Of a stretch of DNA of 64,000 nucleotides, positions 63,601 to 64,000 are shown one piece after another. Source of the DNA: CALODL01 sp942492115. Its GTDB lineage: Bacteria; Planctomycetota; Phycisphaerae; UBA1845; CAIVHJ01. The notes under the pieces are model-generated. The model ran no database searches. It was not told the origin of the DNA and saw only the letters and a list, made by a program, of their open reading frames with translations. Both the position numbers and the translations under genes were made by a program. Numbering within the stretch: position 1 is the first letter of the stretch; each line of letters starts with the position of its first letter. The stretch lies in NCBI GenBank assembly GCA_942492115.1, contig CALODL010000029.1, positions 1 to 64,000 on the forward strand, read 5' to 3'.

Positions 63601-64000
63601 CCTTCGCGGCTCTCGCCGCATTCGCCGGGACCTCCAGCTGCAGTTGCCCGCTCGATGGCAGTCCGGCGCCGGCCGGGCCTGGGACGGTCAGCGTCGTAGG
63701 TAAAGCCCGACTCTCGCTCACTCCGCAGACACCCCGGATCCGCGCGGGCCAGATCGTTGAGATTGACGTATGGCTGGACTCGCCCCTCGCGGACCTGCGC
63801 GGCTTCCAACTGCACGTTGGCGTCGAAGGCGGCAAGTCCGGAGCGCTCGAACTGATCGACATCAGCGTGGACAGCGCCGCGTGGCCCACGGCCCGTCGCC
63901 TGACACGATCCAGCGGAGGGGATCACGCCCCGCTGGCAACGTCCGACACGTGGCAGGCGTTCAACGTCGCGACCCGACAAGTGGTCGTCGGCACCGATGA
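60627..64000 (+). CDS. Secreted multidomain EEP protein with Cys-rich, lamin-tail-like, TSP3-like, dockerin-like and cohesin-like parts; C-terminus off the window
   Basis: From the ATG at 60,627 one frame stays open to the window end (1,124 residues seen). Signal peptide 1-21. EEP domain to about 400: MTYNVEDC, LQETGDN, NIILSRYPF, VVGNAHLKSGG, GGDWNEDEN, SKLDYW, ADHRPVLID, all catalytic positions present. Two GACC Cys-rich units follow (405-485), like those of the 30-unit protein. Then a lamin-tail-like domain (about 485-615: VINEVRIDQSNAGDDEFFEL), a third GACC unit (671), and thrombospondin-3-like Asp-rich calcium repeats (about 705-840: DDDSDGVPDGCDQCPG). Two dockerin-like EF-hand units (DGTADGNDRF, DGVCDGNDAF) come next and, from about 1,021, the start of a cohesin-like domain (GKARLSLTPQTPRIRAGQ). 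Confidence 0.87.
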   Translation, partial: MKSSAVALCVFLHLASPCVWAFDPQNGDWDKTEPTDLRVMTYNVEDCICRTNDKTEEANGGRNNWHALARIIAAMRPDVLILQETGDNSGNGTGSGVDTIGQLQTTVDLFLHGGTDPYLGGDVTAYVQKYAPGYDLPHVFVSTLTDGFNRNIILSRYPFVDLNGDTRTTMSTIPFVLADEYAPAGNGGIRGFMFAEIDLPPVYLGDVVVGNAHLKSGGSSSDLADRLEASQQVAYVIDYWFNGAGTGFPDPNNRIQDSPAATSILDPETPVLVGGDWNEDENTNGRRGPALWLSEAEENCDAGCTDPEDDGTDRDRTDSTFDTAVHPFNGSRATLGGSKLDYWAWQDSIATDRHSWVFNTSGIPSIDLPAEISDYPLPASTTGDAADHRPVLIDLILPLSGISLGACCNLGMCTDDQAQLTCEGNGGVFQGEETACDMVTCPEPTGACCTGEICSDDETSESCMLSGGQFQGFNSDCGTTSCAAVVINEVRIDQSNAGDDEFFELAGSSLTPLDGLTFITIGDGSGGTGVIEAIVDLDGETIPADGHFLVAEGTFSLPATPDLVADLNFENSDNVTHLLVSGFTGALLQDLDLDNDGILDIEPWATLVDCIGLSESFPIGDQIYCGSIVGPDDGDVPSLAYRCPDGAGTWLIGNPAAGIDDTPGETNPCALGACCQGAGCVVELQSECLAGGGSFAGDGTDCVTDDDNDTVPTACDACPGFDDLLDSDDDGVADGCDPCPMDNPDDSDADGVCNSADVCPGFDDNVDDDSDTVPNGCDLCPGFDDAVDDDSDGVPDGCDQCPGFDDTVDADDDDVPDDCDNCPAHANTGQANCDEVGDGDVCEIATGAAEDCNANTIPDDCDIDSGKSLDDNMDGVPDECSTCVTTADCADLDANTIRDDGCVYWVCDGGACVGTDVFFADMGGAFGNCAVDGTADGNDRFHALNCFGNTDPNGLAGDPYPCEDDPPGAMNVDAGGPFGDCAPDGVCDGNDAFAALAAFAGTSSCSCPLDGSPAPAGPGTVSVVGKARLSLTPQTPRIRAGQIVEIDVWLDSPLADLRGFQLHVGVEGGKSGALELIDISVDSAAWPTARRLTRSSGGDHAPLATSDTWQAFNVATRQVVVGTD

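Overview
The window holds two unrelated pieces of DNA. Positions 1 to about 8,475 carry alphaproteobacterium-like, probably sphingomonad-like, catabolic and regulatory genes: phosphotransferase, acyl-CoA synthetase, cytochrome P450, AraC and TetR regulators, HpcH/HpaI-type lyase, DUF6491 lipoprotein, ABM-fold protein and GMC oxidoreductase. Nearly every one of these is broken by small frameshifts or stops that recognisable family motifs let one read across. At about 8,470 a GMC oxidoreductase and an M1 aminopeptidase, on opposite strands, meet head to head and both lack their N-termini. The simplest reading is an assembly chimera with an unpolished contig end.

Positions 8,475 to 64,000 are GC-rich and almost free of frame errors. 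They look like one planctomycete, perhaps Phycisphaerae-like. The support is two proteins with the prepilin-like N-terminus common in planctomycetes, Cys-rich GACC repeat proteins, and secreted proteins with thrombospondin-3-like and dockerin-like repeats. This assignment rests on protein style, not on a marker-gene search.

Layout of the second part: an M1 peptidase with HEAT-like repeats; a class III polyhydroxyalkanoate locus (phaB, a second SDR, phaC, phaE-like subunit, phasin, divergent phaR); a DUF4920 lipoprotein; a phosphate block (porin, pstSCAB, phoU, phoB, phoR). Next come a 4-kb gene for a 30-unit Cys-rich repeat protein with two frameshifts, rpsA and an MFS transporter. A nine-gene lipid operon follows at 35.3-46.2 kb: acyl reductase with a degenerate HAD domain, second reductase, polysaccharide pyruvyl transferase-like protein, two AMP ligases, enoyl-CoA hydratase, acyl carrier protein, lipid kinase and PlsC acyltransferase. 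Seven of its eight junctions are overlapping or close to it, and six are overlaps of stop and start codons.

The rest comprises a thioredoxin-like protein, a very large AsmA-like protein, miaE, a four-gene run (deacetylase-like, pdxH, ACT protein, birA), about 1.3 kb without credible coding capacity that is rich in hairpins and probably encodes a large structured RNA, phoH, two prepilin-like proteins flanking a small Cys-rich membrane protein, and two divergent secreted endonuclease/exonuclease/phosphatase proteins. The second of these runs off the window.

Functional picture: phosphate sensing and uptake sit beside carbon storage as polyhydroxyalkanoate, which in many bacteria accumulates under phosphate limitation. 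The nine-gene operon appears to activate acyl chains, load them on a dedicated carrier, reduce them and transfer them to a phosphorylated lipid. Its product cannot be read from sequence and is the best candidate here for an undescribed pathway.
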